NCBI GenBank assembly: GCA_030141605.1
Contig: JAQGDQ010000751.1
Span: 1-64,000, forward strand
DNA from: Tubiluchus corallicola
Taxonomy: Eukaryota; Priapulida; Priapulimorpha; Priapulimorphida; Tubiluchidae
Direction of reading: 5' to 3'
DNA: 64,000 bases
Shown here: one piece after another, positions 1 through 12,800 of the stretch
Layout: every line of letters begins with the position of its first letter
Numbering within the stretch: the stretch's first letter is position 1
The notes under the pieces: generated by a model
Database searches by the model: none
Seen by the model: only the letters and a program-made list of their open reading frames with translations
Told to the model about the DNA's origin: nothing
Position numbers and translations under genes: made by a program

Positions 1-791
1 TGTAGTGTTTCTGCAATAATGGCAGAGAAGCTGACCCCTATAGGCTCAAGCCAACAAATATATAAATATGGCAGACTAACATTTAACAGAAAGTGACACA
101 GTGTCAAAACATTAGTGCAATTTTAATGTGAATGTAAGGTCATTAATCTGTTTGATATTTGTTGTTAAGGGACAAAATGAATAGCGAGATTTCGACACTT
201 GTCACTAAGATGGATGTTAGACTTAGACGACCTTTGTTTCTGAAATAACGTAGTTTTTTGTTTTTAAAACTGTGTGAGTAATTTGAATACCAAAACTATC
301 ACTCACGTGTTTATTAAATTTTGGATACCTATAATAAGAAAAAAGCAAAACAATCTGATCCAGCATTAAATTCACCCTGCCCCAATCATACAACTCATAA
401 TGGCTTTCAAGTTAATTATAATGCAGCTCACAGAAAAACCACCAGCTAATACAGAAATCACTTTTTTCTTCCACACAGCTGTTAAGGCTGATTCCTCCTT
501 AAAGAAATTTTCCCTTCAACAACTTAGTGTAAAAAACATGTTCAAGAAGTACACCATGATTTTGAATCAACATGTAGAATTTTACCATTTCTCCCGAAGC
601 CTCTAAAATGTAATTACAGATGTCGATCAACCCATCTGTATTTATCCTATCCCTTCAGCATGAAATACAGTCTCAATTAATTGTGTGCCACTGACTGTAT
701 TAAAACACATGTTTGCATTTATCTTTAGCACCATCTTCAATCTAAAGATGTTATCAGTCAATCGCTAAGTGAGAACTGTAATTTGTCTTAC

Positions 792-3700
792 CTCAGACAT
801 GTTGAAGTTCATCACTAAGGTTTCGCCTCTTGCCGTTGTTTTCTTACTGGTCAGTGCTGTGTTCAGCGTTTCTTCCTTGACCTATGTGAACAAAGAAATG
901 TTCAATCTATTGCATTTAACTGCAATAGAGTCAAAAGAATAATTTTGCTGTATTTAAATTTTAACAGAACGCTAAGAGAATTTTCTATTGCTTCTTCTAA
1001 ATGAGCTCATCATTTGTCTCACCGATCACAGAAACTGAACATCTGTTTAGTGAAATTTACCTTCTAGAATGCAGAAACACATAGTTTTCTGGAAAACCAC
1101 AAAAAAATTAACAACAACAGTGAGAGCCCGAGTGGTTCTGTGTCCAGCTACCTAACCTGCTGGATAACACATGTGCCAACTGTTGCCTTCAATACAACCA
1201 AATGCTACAACTTGTTCTTAGACAACCTCTTCCTAAGAAAAAGTACAGTTTGCCTTCGAAACAATGAAATCTGTACAATAAAGGCAAGCCCTTATGAATA
1301 TTCATAGGCGAAAATGATTTTTTAATATGTTGTCAATGTGTTGCAGAAACACTCCATACACAAATAGCACGACATGGACGACTAGCCAACAAGACCAACA
1401 GCAGTACAACAAACAGCTCATTGTTACAGCACCAAGATTCATTCTCCTGAAAATTGTTTAGTTTAAACCCAATCATGGAATTGAACCATGTTCCTTCGAA
1501 TCTAACGCAAGAACATTGCCCAGTTCAGCAAATTATCGGTTTTCAGACGAAACTACAGATGGCAAATTATAAAGCTATAACATGAGCGATATATAAAGAT
1601 TAATTCTCCTGCAAACATTTAGTTTAAACCCAATCATAGAATTGAACCATATTCTTTCGAATCTAAAGAAAGCACACTGCCATAAAGACATAACATGAAC
1701 GAAATATAAAGAATACCTTGAGAGTGTTCGATATGACTTGAACAACAGCTGGATTGCTAACCATGACCACTTCATCTTGATAGTGATGACTAGATTTGTG
1801 CTGTAAGCAAACACTGCATGTTTAGTAAATACACATTTACATAGATTACATTTTGCATAAACAATTAAAAATAAATAAAATGAAACAATGATGACGCTGA
1901 TCAAATTATGATTAGCTTAATAACAATTAAAAGTCGAACAGAAATACAAAATGAGACAAAGTTTCACTTTTACCTTAGGTTGCTTTGAATCTTGAATTTT
2001 TGTTAAAATTTCATGATAATACTGAATGCTAGAATGAATTACAAAAATCTTAGTAAAAGGCTTTATCAAGACTAACTAACCTAATCATTAAAACTTAAAA
2101 CTGAGCAACTTTTTCATACCTTGACTTTACATACCCACTTCACACCATTAAAACGAGAACCAGTAAACAAGAGCGCAACCACCTACAACCGCTCTCTAAT
2201 CACTGCCATTCACCGATACTTACAGACGTATGTAAATGTCGCACTTGTGAAGAATTCGACCTATGAAAAGTGAAATTTTCATTTTTTACTGAGGACAAAT
2301 TGGTCCGAAATTTTGATAGACCTCCTTTGTCTGAAAAAAAAACGACTTGGGTAAGTCATACAATAGTACTAGTAGTAATAAATAGTAGTAGTGGTGGTGG
2401 TGGTGGTGGTGGTGGTGGTGGTGGTGGTGGTGGTGGTGGTGGTGGTGGTGGTGGTGGTGGTGGTGGTGGTGGTGGTGGTGGTATGGTGGTGGTGGTGGTG
2501 GTGGTGGTGGTGGTGGTGGTGGTGGTGGTGGTGGTGGTGGTGGTGGTGATGGTGGTGGTGGTGGTGGTGGTGGTGGTGGTGGTGATGTTGGTGGTGGTGG
2601 TGGTAGTAGTAGTTGTTGTCATAGTAGAAGTAGTAGCAGTAGCAGTAATAGTAGTAGTCGCAGTGAATCGGATGAACCATTGTACACAGAATATTTATTA
2701 TGATAAAGTTTTATTTAGCTGTATTTTGGTGCATACGTGCGTGCAATTTTCAGACTTAAATTATAAAGCACTTATTCACTCACAGATTAAAAATCGATAA
2801 AAGTACAAGATACGTGAATTTAAGACAACATTAAAAAGCAATTGTAAACGTTTACATAACTGTTTCAGCAAAAATTGCAGAAAACTCTTTTTGCAATTAA
2901 AGTCAGGAAGTCATTCGGCCAGCCAATCGGTTTTGCTTCGACGAGCAAAACCAAAAAAATATTATTAAATACCCAATTTATTAAAGATCTGAAAGTATAT
3001 TAAATATTGAGATTTCAAGATTTAAACCATATTTACTTACAGTTACTTGTCGCTACTAAAGATGTAACTGTCAAACCAAAAAGGGATGCCAGGAAGTATA
3101 ACCGTTTAAGCTGCACGTTGTTTATGTCACTTTTGTTTTCACCTGTAACCATCACATAACCTACCTGCACCCTATAAAGAGAACACTCTTGCAGTAAGCT
3201 ATTTTAGGAAACAGTCGTTATCGGGAAAAATTACTGCGCGTATTCCAAAAGGGTTATCGTCTTCATCAGTAGGCTTCGTAGGCTTTGAAGCTTATAGTAC
3301 TATTTAACTTATGATGAGTTAATGCACGTGTGGATAAGTCAGTTTTGTAATACGTGCAATTTGACTACAGGACATTGCTTGATCAGACATACAAGCAATT
3401 CCTTCTGCTGACAGACTTTACAGAATGGACCAGATAACAAAAGAAGACATGCAAACAAGTAGTTTCATTCTGTTTTAATTATTTTTTGTTTAGTTTGCAG
3501 GGCTTGTTGCAATTATATGATGCCAATTTGTCTATTTTCTAATCAGTTCAATTTGGTGCAGCATCAAGCATTCAGTCTTCACGTTTTTAGATGTTATTCT
3601 TTCACTAGATTGTAACGACAAGAATAAAAGATTTTTAAATTTTTTTGTGGTGCGGAGGTATTAAGTAATAACCAGGTTTCATTCCGATCTTTTTCTTTCA

Positions 3701-4119
3701 AGTCTGGTTGTGGCTTAATTTGGCTACACCTGAATGTGAACAGTGACAGCAAAATTGTACACACTAGTGAAATTGAATAACATTTAAATGTGCTATTACT
3801 ATCACTGGAAACATTTACGAATTAAGTAACAATGAAGCTTCGCGAAAGTGTACACTTTTTTGCACAGAGGTATACACTAGTACACTAAGAGGAAATATGC
3901 ATGCTTGGTGTTACTTAGCTGAAATTAAACTTGGGACCCAATATCCTTATCCAAAATTCCAGACTTACCCGGGAATACATAGAAAAGGCAAAGAAAGGGC
4001 CAACCTTCGGGCTATTATAACAGATTGCTTTTACAAATTCATATAAATAATATGTTTACCTTTGTAATATCTTACACTATCTTCAACGTATGCTCCTATT
4101 GTTAGTTTGTAATCAAATT
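792..4119 (-). CDS. Partial unidentified multi-exon gene; last block myosin-motor-like
   Basis: Six minus-strand blocks with good splice signals are phase-compatible: 4060-4119, 3041-3067, 2290-2330, 1974-2021 (an alternative acceptor would extend it to 2028), 1717-1800 and 792-881. Translations look protein-like, for example IGAYVEDSVRYYK in the first and EVVMVSNPAVVQVISNTLK in the fifth. The last block contains LNTALTSKKTTARGE, which resembles the L-x2-ALT-x-R/K-x4-RGE segment of the myosin motor domain. The preceding blocks do not show the usual LHLGN motif, so myosin is only a suggestion, and the 27- and 41-bp blocks are weak individually. Start and end are missing: the 3' part would lie left of position 1 and no initiator was found. 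The GGT microsatellite at 2.4 kb lies in an intron of this model. Confidence 0.4.
1465..1702 (-). repeat. Two tRNA-derived SINE-like copies
   Basis: Two related stretches (about 1465-1543 and 1625-1702, offset about 160 bp) read on the minus strand like decayed tRNA-derived sequence. The right-hand half has a B-box-like T arm, ATGGTTCAATTCCAT, whose stem pairs. The first copy also shows a TTGC/GCAA D-stem and acceptor strands that pair six of seven (AAACCGA with TTGGGTTT). Position 37 would be T and the anticodon stem has a bulge, so this is not a functional tRNA gene. Both copies lie in the intron between the 1717-1800 and 792-881 blocks, or touch it. Confidence 0.4.
2390..2660. repeat. (GGT)n microsatellite with TAG-rich tail
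   Basis: About 215 bp of nearly pure GGT/TGG trinucleotide, interrupted by single ATG/GAT units near 2483, 2548 and 2584, then TAG/CAG-type triplets to about 2660. Long open frames on both strands here (poly-Gly, poly-Val, poly-His, poly-Thr, poly-Pro) are artefacts of the repeat. Confidence 0.95.
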
Positions 4120-7051
4120 CTAGATGACGTATAATGCGAGAAATGTTACACAACATATACTGCTCGTCTATATATTTTATTCAGCTCCAAGAAAGCGAAA
4201 AATAAAAGCGCTAAAATGAAATTATTAAGGTACACAATATTATGCAGACCTGAACGCGTCAGTTGTGAACACGGAACACTCTTATATTATAAAGGTTATT
4301 TATCAGATTGCAACTTCGTTGTCACTGTTTATTTTTGAGCGTTCCTCAAGAGGCAAGAAAGTCAGATCTTAGCTGCATGCATTAAATGAGATGGGAGTCT
4401 CGTCGGTTCCACGGCTTCCTGTTTTAAGACTATAAATAGGAATAGAAGCCATGGCATAAACTGGGGTGAAAACTTTTTTCAGGCTGAGGCAAGAAATGCT
4501 TGGCGAATCGCAAGTCAATTTAATTTTACCAAACAGCCAGAATACATGCATTTTACCAATGCACGCTACGTTGATTTCTGTATAAATTTAATATCTTTTA
4601 TATACTTTACTTGCGTGAAATACGCACTCAGGCTCATGCAAGAAAATTTATTACTCGCTTGAGTTTCATCGCGCATCTAGTGCTTATTAAAACTTATTCA
4701 CCAAACCTTAGAATTTTTTAGTTTCCTAATTTTGTTGGACGTATTAAAAAATAATAATACGCCACTCCCGGCGGATGAGTCAAAACGCAGACTTTAGTAT
4801 AAATTGTTTACGCACGGCTTTACTACAATCAGGAAAAAGACAAAGTCAACAGATCTGATGAAATAGGATATAATTGAGAATAACATACTAGATTTGCAGC
4901 TCAATCAAAAATAAAAAGATAACCGTACTAAAGCCATTCACTGCGTAGTATTTACTTTTGTAAGACTGAAGTGATCCTCCGCACTTAAAATGTGCGCGCT
5001 GTCGTTGCGGCAGCGGCAACGGAAATGCCGCAGTGCATTCAAATTTTCACAGTGCATTTCGAGTACACCATGTTGCAGCAAATGTCAAGAAATATATTCG
5101 CAAGTTTTTCCTTTGCTTCCATTTTCTTCTCTTTCTTCAGTTTCCTTTCTTTCTCTTCCTTTCCCTTCTCTTTATTTGTCTTTACTTTAATTTAGACCTG
5201 TCCTTTGTTTCTCTCTTCTTCCCTCCCCTTCCCTCTTCTTTTCCCTTTCGTTTCCTTACTTTTCCGTGACACCCCATTTTCAACATTTTTTTCCTTTTTC
5301 CCATTTGATCTCTTTCTTCTGTTTCTTCTTTTTCATTCCAGAAACAGTTCCCGTGTTTTGACAGATAGATGAAATTAGTCAAATTACATAATAAATAAAA
5401 CTTACTTCATTGCCTTAAAGCGCTACATCACAGTGAAATGTTCACCGAAACACATGTTTCTATAGAATCACTTGTGGCGCTGAAAAGACATTCGTGTGTT
5501 TCTTAGCCATGAAAGTTTTTTAGGAATAAAAGTAAATATTACCGAGTTGCTACTAGATTAGTGATAAGCTGCATTAGCTGTTTTTCCATTTCCACGAATT
5601 CTAAAAAACTGGAATGCAAAGGTAATTTAACAACAACTTATTCCTGCTATACTATTTTCATGAAACCCTTTGGACGAATTAATGCCTGGTGACAATAATT
5701 TATGTAGGTGTGTAACCATGTAACTACGCAATCTTATAATTAATTTCGGTGATATATGGGTATATTGTATAATGTTATATTAATGTAACTAGGTAGCGTC
5801 GTGTAACACACAGGTCTAATGACTAGCATAACAGTAAGACTATCGCACGACTAGCATAACGGTGTCTACCTTTCCCCGGTTTAAATGCAGTGTTATCTTG
5901 AAGGCAGATTAAATTTTATTTTAGAATTCTGTCTGACAAATCGTGCCAACTATTCGAGCAAGTGGGACAAACTCTCCTGTGTCGTTATTTCGTATTTTTT
6001 AATTATATGTCGCCCCGATGTTCCAAAAGTCCATCATTATTTTGAAAATTTTTTAAGTTGTCTTTATAATATTGCAGCGATTTTAATTCTCACTTCCTAT
6101 GCCATGCCCTTTTCTACAATTCTTATTATATCATATAGTTATGTTGCAAAATCACACCTTTGCTCTAGAATCAGCATGATAGCAAATGGAAACAGCCATA
6201 CTCGATTTGTTCAAGCAAAATTTCAGCTTTGTACTATGAAAATTATAGGCCTGTGATGCTTAGCAAGATAAAGGTAACAACAATTGTTACTAAATCAAAT
6301 AACATCATTACCGGACCCAAAGAGTTATCATTAATGATTAACAGTTTGCCACAAGTCCACAACAAGGTAAACGTCGTTGGTCAATGTTGGATGCAAAAAA
6401 ACTGAAAATCGAATTTGCGAAATACTTATGAAACAATATATAAACCCCTGTGGTGCAATAAAAAATATATTTTATACAATAAATATATCCAATAAGAATT
6501 CGTTTTTGTATTTTTAAGTGGTGTAAATACAAGTGTTTGTAGATTGTGACAAAACCCTCAGAAATATGAATATCATAAAAACGGGAATCGTGAGGATAAA
6601 AATCTGTAACGTTGCCGAAAAGTAGCATATTTTAAAAATTAACAGTGTTCACTTAGGACCTATATCCATTGATGAATTTTGTGGTTCTGCTGGATTAAAA
6701 AATATATCTCGTCCACAATGTTCTCTATTAGCTACAGTTATTAGGCTAATTAATAGTGTTTAAGGCAGACGTAATTAAGGCAGTGTTAAAAAGGTTATTC
6801 ATTAATTAGTAACTGCGTGCATGCATCTGTGATGAAGATGTGAGCGCTCTATACCTTTGGTTATAGTTCTGATTAAGTGAATGCACTTATTGGTGTTTGT
6901 TGATTATGAAGATGAACCATTTAGGCCTGTGATAGCACCAAGTTAATCTTCATATAACGTAGCATTACCAGAGCCTTTATGTTTGAAGTATAGTGAGGAG
7001 AAACAATAAAGCAGTTATTGTTACTTCTTTTGATAATTTCATCATTTCATA
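4120..7051. other. Intergenic stretch without recognised genes
   Basis: AT-rich sequence between the left-edge exon chain and the CIMIP5-like gene. It holds the pyrimidine tract listed separately. A short GC-richer patch at about 4985-5060 has several CpGs and could be a promoter remnant, but no exon was convincing. A 123-codon open frame at 5885-6256 has no recognisable domain or splice context. Confidence 0.5.
5101..5343. repeat. Polypyrimidine (CT-rich) tract
   Basis: About 240 bp that is overwhelmingly C and T on the plus strand (TTTCCCTTC-like), with only scattered purines. Open frames through it are Ser/Phe/Leu-rich low complexity and not genes. Mirror-like homopyrimidine tracts can form triplex DNA, but function here is unknown. 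Confidence 0.85.
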
Positions 7052-8227
7052 ATGAGCAAACAGAGTAAAATATTCGACGATGATGAAGTTCGCAGCGACG
7101 TAATGTGGAGAGATACCATTGAAAGGGAAAAGAGGTGCATAAAGCAATGGTAAGTGATAAGCTTTTTGTATAATTTGTTTCACTCAATAAGTGAATATAA
7201 CGCCATGTAAAATAAACGTTTATTTTATTTGTTATAGGGCAACCAAATGGGGATTTTTGCTAGAGTTTGACTCAAAGGTAAATATTTTCTATATATGTCA
7301 CGTAGCTGCTAAGTTACATCCATACTACTGCAAATTATCGTCTTGATTTTTGTTTGCGGAGTAAAGTTCAGACGTAAGATTCCAGTCCAGATAGACGAAA
7401 GATCTATAGTGACAAGCTTGGTTGATTTAAATTTCAAGCGCCCTGTCACACAGTTGTACCTGTAATTGTTTTCTTTCTGGGTGCTATGTACAAATAGCAG
7501 ATAATTACACAGAAAGAGCATAACTAGGTTTACGAGGCCTCATTAATGTCAGTTTTATTACGTCACTATCGACATAGTAAAATGATCTTCTTTCAGTAAG
7601 TTATATGAAGTATAAAAAATATATATAATCCGATGAAAGTAAGTGACTAATGAATTATGGTTAATTATAAATGAATTTGTGCACAGATTTTATTCTTCCG
7701 CAATATCGCACAATGCCGCTCAATGTAGTTACCATTCCACTCTCCACATAAATTATTTTCACATCACATGAAGATATGGTCATTAGAAACCAAAACTCCT
7801 TGAGCTTTCTTTTAATAAAAATCTTATCTAAAGTTCTACTTTTTCTACGCTCTTCCAAAATATAGCAGGGGAGTAGACTACAAACTCTATAGTAGTGTAC
7901 TGGTAGATGGGCTTAAGGAAAGGCATCATTAGTAACTGGAATAATTGTTATAAATGTTCATGCAGTAACAGTACTATGAGTCGCTGATATTGGAACTTGC
8001 AAAAATACGACACAAATTTACTTTTGCAGGGTAAACCTAAGAAAAAAGAACATCACTGCACAACAGATTTTGTTAGCGAGCAAAAATATCAGCCAAAAAC
8101 GACAAACGAAGCAGATTACACAGTTCGGAGAAAAACCAAAAGTGGAGATTCGTTAATGAGACTTCAGCTGACGATGTGCCGTAAAAAGTTTACTTTTGAA
8201 GAAGATATGCCAAACATGAAGAAATAA
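7052..8227 (+). CDS. CIMIP5: CIMIP5/C2orf50-like ciliary microtubule inner protein
   Basis: Three exons (7052-7149, 7238-7277, 8030-8227) with GTAAGT, GTAAAT and AG borders join in phase into a 111-residue protein. The N-terminal half carries DVMWRDTIEREKR..KQWATKWGFL, matching the W-R-x(n)-E-R-x(n)-W-x2-NW-x-FL core I recall for human C2orf50 (CIMIP5), followed by an F-D-x2-G-K/N-x-K-K-x-E turn. The C-terminus (GDSLMRLQLTMCRKKFTFEEDM) aligns with that family's G-x-T-L-I-R-M-D end. Such proteins line doublet microtubules of motile cilia, so an axonemal role is inferred. The protein is basic, soluble, and lacks signal or membrane segments. ATG at 7052 is the first in frame; AATAAA overlaps the stop. 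The C20orf85 family shares the NWGFL-like motif and is the main alternative. Confidence 0.7.
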
Positions 8228-8483
8228 ATTATAGGATAGGTTGACAGGCGTTTTCATTGTTATGGGTACCATGGTCGTACATTACTGTTACCTAAAGTGC
8301 TTGCATAATTAATTGTGTGCAAGAGTTACATTATTATTTCTTTATTCAATGCAATTATTCCTTGTTTGTATAGCTTATGCAAAATACATATTACGTATTT
8401 GTGGCATAATTATGCATGTACATATATTAATGATTGCAGCACTATAGTTTTGTGTTATTTGTTGGTTGTTTTCATGTTCAGCA

Positions 8484-8848
8484 CAGGGGAGCATTCTCTA
8501 TCAGAAAGCAAATTCGAATTGAATAGAATTTTTGACTTTCGATCTTTATAATGAAACCGAATTTCAAGATTTGGAATTCAGTTTTAAAAATTTTCGACTC
8601 GCAAACAAAAAATAGCCTTGCAAAGATCATGCGTATTGTTTGATTTTTTCAGTTAAACACTAATAATTTTGATTAAAAAAGTGCACACAGAAATCATACC
8701 AAATTGTGCTGACTGCATGCTGTTTCAAGTGACAAAGAACATATGTAGTTCAATTGGTAAATTATTCAAATCCATAATTTTAGGTATGAATCGAAATCGA
8801 AAAAGAAGCTTATTCAAATCGAATTCTAACTTTCAAAGCTCACCCCTA
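8484..8848. mobile_element. hAT-type MITE, copy 1 (degraded)
   Basis: Begins CAGGGGAGCATTC and ends AGCTCACCCCTA, with internal runs of ATTCGAATYGAAT-like sequence, as in the copies at 9214, 44553 and 47699. No clear target duplication remains. It lies just downstream of the CIMIP5-like gene. Confidence 0.7.
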
Positions 8849-9213
8849 CAACTAACCTCTTCGGATGTGCTTTAGCACCAGGTTCAGGTTCAGGTTATGA
8901 CACGAAACCAAGATACAGTTTACAGATATGATCACCTCTTTATGCCAGAATTCTCAATATCTCTCTACAATATGGGCCAAGTACTGCTATCTTTAAGGAT
9001 CGCAGTGCTGAGACTGCTGACCTGTTTAAATCTTTCTATGCAAAATCTAAATATGTTAACATTTATCCTCCTATTGGTTTTCTAGCTGATTTTATTGCTT
9101 GTTGAAGACCTATCTTCAGATAGTCTAAGTATATGCCCAATTCAACGACATTTTCTATTAATTATTTATTCAAAGTTCTTCTATTTTTTCTGAGTTTTGA
9201 ATATGCTGATAAT

Positions 9214-9585
9214 CAGGGGTGAGCAATCGCTAGCAGAAAGCGAATTCGAATCGAATCTAATTTGCGATTTTCGAATTCGAATCGAACCGAATTTCAGTAT
9301 TTCGAATTTAAATCGAATTCGAATTGAGCTTGAATGATTTTCGAACAAGTTTCGAAGCAGTAGTAAAAAGTATTCTTACAAAGATCATGCATATTACTTG
9401 GCTTTGTTCTTCAGTAAAACCACAGAAACTGCAGCTAAATTGTGTGAAATGCATGCTGTTTTAAGCATTTTAATGATAAAGAACGTGTATGTGGCTGAAG
9501 TGCTGAATCATTCGAATTTATAACTTTAGGTTCGTAGCGAATTCGAACCAAAAAACTCAATTCGAACGTTCGATGCTTGCCCCTA
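9214..9585. mobile_element. hAT-type MITE, copy 2 (intact ends)
   Basis: 372-bp element starting CAGGGGTGAGCAATCG and ending CGATGCTTGCCCCTA, i.e. imperfect inverted ends. It is flanked by a perfect 8-bp direct repeat CTGATAAT (9206-9213 and 9586-9593), the target-site length of the hAT superfamily. No coding capacity. The interior is rich in GAATTCGAAT-type palindromic words. Confidence 0.85.
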
Positions 9586-9639
9586 CTGATAATGCCATTA
9601 TGGAGGCAAGTGTCAAGGCGGAACAAGCACACAGTCGTG

Positions 9640-9738
9640 GTAAAAGACGAATTCATAAAAGGGTTCAGAAGCGATAAAAGCGCTGCCTTTTTCGCTCCGT
9701 CACGTGTTGTAAACACAAGGTAGCCAACTGCTCATCTG
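9640..9738. repeat. 99-bp hairpin repeat, copy 1
   Basis: Starts GTAAAAGACGAATTC and ends GCTCATCTG. It is nearly identical (about two differences) to 13111-13209. Positions 9670-9696 fold into a stem of AGCGA-T-AAAAG with CTTTT-T-CGCT around a six-base loop. This copy lies about 70 bp upstream of the C1GALT1 start codon and so may be in its promoter or 5' UTR. Confidence 0.8.
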
Positions 9739-9805
9739 GTCGGAGTCGTGTTTCTTTTAATTTTAATATAATTGTTTAGCAAGATTTGTCTTAATTGAAA
9801 ATGTC

Positions 9806-12800
9806 ATGATCAGGACCAGGTTAAAAGTGCGTCTTTTTATTTTTATGCTTGGTGTGCTTTTTGGAATACTGCTGACGTTCTTATATCAAAATTTCTTCTT
9901 GTCATTTCTCTGCAACAAAGTTAGCACTGGTGTGATCTCTAGTGAAAATGGTAGGAATAACTTTTCAAATTTACTTATTATTTATTAATTAACTGTTAAT
10001 TTATTCAACTAATTATAAGGTTGGAAGCAACGGAGTGTCTACATAGTTCACAAAAAAATCTTGTTAATTTTAATTAGAATGTGATAATGTCAAATGCGTG
10101 TTGGCGAATTTTAATTTTGCTAACCAGTTTCTTCCAAATCATGCACATATTGTTGGTGTCATAAAGATAATTGATTTAGAATTCTATTTTCAAAAATTCC
10201 TTGTCTCTTTATTATATGCTGAGCATTTTGTTACTGATGGAAAATACAAATGATTGTTCAGATTATTATTATTATTTTATTCAAAAACATAATATATAAA
10301 TAATAATACAGTTATACTGATACAGAAATATGCATTCATACAAATCTCAAAATGTTTACCTAGCTCTCCATTTACAGGGCAAAGAAAGGGTAAAAATGGA
10401 CAGCAAACTAAAAGAAAGGAGTGGAACAGGGCTCTTGCAAGTTTACACATTTTGCAATATGTGCTGCATGTCTGTTCACCTATAATTTGTCTTCTCCATG
10501 TTAGTAATTACTTTTAATACCAGACTCTTCAAGTACCTTTATCTACTGCTTTTCAGAAGTAAATATCCTCTGATGATGAAAGAACAAATAGTTTAGTTTA
10601 GTTTAGTTTAGTTTATTCTATTTGCCATAACAATAATAATAATACATAAATGTAGTGACACTAATAACAGTAAAACAATAACAGCAAAAAACATACATTT
10701 TTCTATAGAATTTTAATTAATAAATTACTGGACCTGTCCAAAAAGACGAACTTGTAGAGGTCAGACCCAATAAGGCAAATAGAAAAGAAAATGTACATGT
10801 GCAGCAATAAATGGTAATTTATGGGAGTAGGAGAAATGTGATAGGTGAATGGCATTAATATGTAACATGAAAACTAGATTCAATTACGAATTATGGGTCT
10901 GCTACTGAGACTCTCATTTGAATAATGCATATACTGAAATAGAAAAGAAAATGTACATGTACAGCAATAAATGGTAATTTATGAGAGTAGAAGAAATATG
11001 ATAAGTGAAGGGCATTAATATGTAACATGAAAACTTGATTTAGTTCAGAATTATGAGTCCTTTACTGCGACTTTCATTTGAATAAACAGTAAAAATAAAA
11101 TTCCTACATAATATCTTTATATAAAAATAGGAGTGGAATAGGATAGTGCTCTTGTAAATCAACACATTTGAAGTCTAGGCAACACATGTGTTCAGCTGTT
11201 ATTTGTTTCCAAGCTGTTATTTGTATAATACACATTGCAATTAATATTGCTGCCAAATATTGAATATTGTGTGGTAACTTTCAAACACCATTTGTACATG
11301 TGTGCAGTTTAAGACGAGTTGTAGTACAGGAGGCATTTACTACCTTCAAATGTCAAAATAGGGAGGTTCCACAAAAATTCAACTAGGAGGTCTATGTAGG
11401 TGCTGTGATCTCCCAGTGGGGGCCTTCTGTGTTGTTTTTGCATTCCAGCATTTTTAAATGTCTATTTTAATACCATTTCTGCATTTTTTTTATTATCTGG
11501 GAGTAGAAATGCCCTTCAAACAGCACAGCACATTTTAGTTTTAAACTCTTTGCTCTCTACATTTTTAGACGCTTAGGAAAACCTTTAGCGCCATTTTTGA
11601 TGTGTGTAAAAGTTCCCAGAGAAGAATGATTGCTTTAAGCTTTTTCAAAATGAAATCTCTAAAATTTTATTGTAGTATTCAGTTGATAAATGTGACAACT
11701 CAGTTGTCATTATCAAGGGTATGCCACATCACAAACTAATTTCTAATCTCAAACTTGATGAAGGTTTCCAATTTTAGTATATAGGTCACATGCCCCTATT
11801 ATTTGTGCTGCATTCCCAGATTTGTTTATTGTAGATGGGCAATTGTATATCGGACGATGCAAAAAATGTTCTATCTCACTGCAGTTGGATTGCTATGTTT
11901 ATTTTGAAGTAACATTTGGTGGAAAATTGAGAGAAATATTTCAAAATAAAAAAAGTGAGGTTAACCAATAAAATTAGGAGCCTGCCAGTCAAAACATGTG
12001 AGTTTTTGACTATGTGTAATAAGGTGAAGCTTCTTGACTGTTAACATAGATTTTGGAATCAGGTTTTATTTTCACATTTTAGTTCGAAATAAACTTTTGT
12101 GTTGGATATTGACAAGTCCCGAATATGTCAGTAAGAGAGCCGTACATGTACGAGACACTTGGGGACAGAGGTAAGTGTATTAAACCTTATTTTAACTATA
12201 AATATATTGCACATACTGAAAACTTGTGAAAATTTATTTCTAAAAAAATTTTGTTGTTTTTAAGCATAGGCCTACTTAACAGTGTAATTGTCCCTATTTT
12301 GCATTTTCTTTGCATAACACAGAAAATGTAGATTTGCTGTTTGTGACAAGAAAAAATAAATTGGGGCACTGTATCCAGTCATCGGACTATGCTGAACCTG
12401 AAGAAACTGTTGCCAGTTTGAAAAATTAGCGGAAAACTGTCAAAAACATAAAAAAAACGAAAAGGCCGCCAAGTTTTTGCGCAAAAAATGTAAATAAAAA
12501 AATTCCCAGAAAATTAAAATTAATAAGCAATTATTACATCAATTCCAGGTAGCTGGACCTAAGGAATCCATTTCTGTTACTTTTGTTTCAAGAAAACTGC
12601 CATTTCAAAATGCAACTGTTTCACCTAAGGATTTATTATAAAAACAACAAGCAAATATTTTTATAAATTCAACAAATCCAATTTAAAAAAATACTGTTAG
12701 ACCACAAAAGGGATCCAAAGTGACTTAAACAGTCTAATAAGCAAAAAACAAAATGGCCACAAGGGTCCCAGCAAATATAGTCTAGCTAAATGGTGAATGT

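Noticed and set aside
1110-1180. tRNA-Ser-like AGCCCGAGTGGTT word
   Set aside because: No matching anticodon or T arm downstream; chance similarity to an A box.
2110-2172. Candidate minus-strand exon ending at a GTATGA donor
   Set aside because: Poor acceptor and incompatible phase; the reading needed to join the neighbouring blocks contains a stop.
2270-2800. Long open frames rich in Gly, Val, His, Thr or Pro
   Set aside because: They simply translate the GGT microsatellite on both strands and in all phases.
5033-5382. Ser/Phe-rich plus-strand and Lys/Glu-rich minus-strand frames
   Set aside because: Products of the polypyrimidine tract, with no splice or start context.
5885-6256. 123-codon open frame
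   Set aside because: No recognisable domain, AT-rich composition typical of intergenic DNA, no neighbouring exons. A protein search could revive it.
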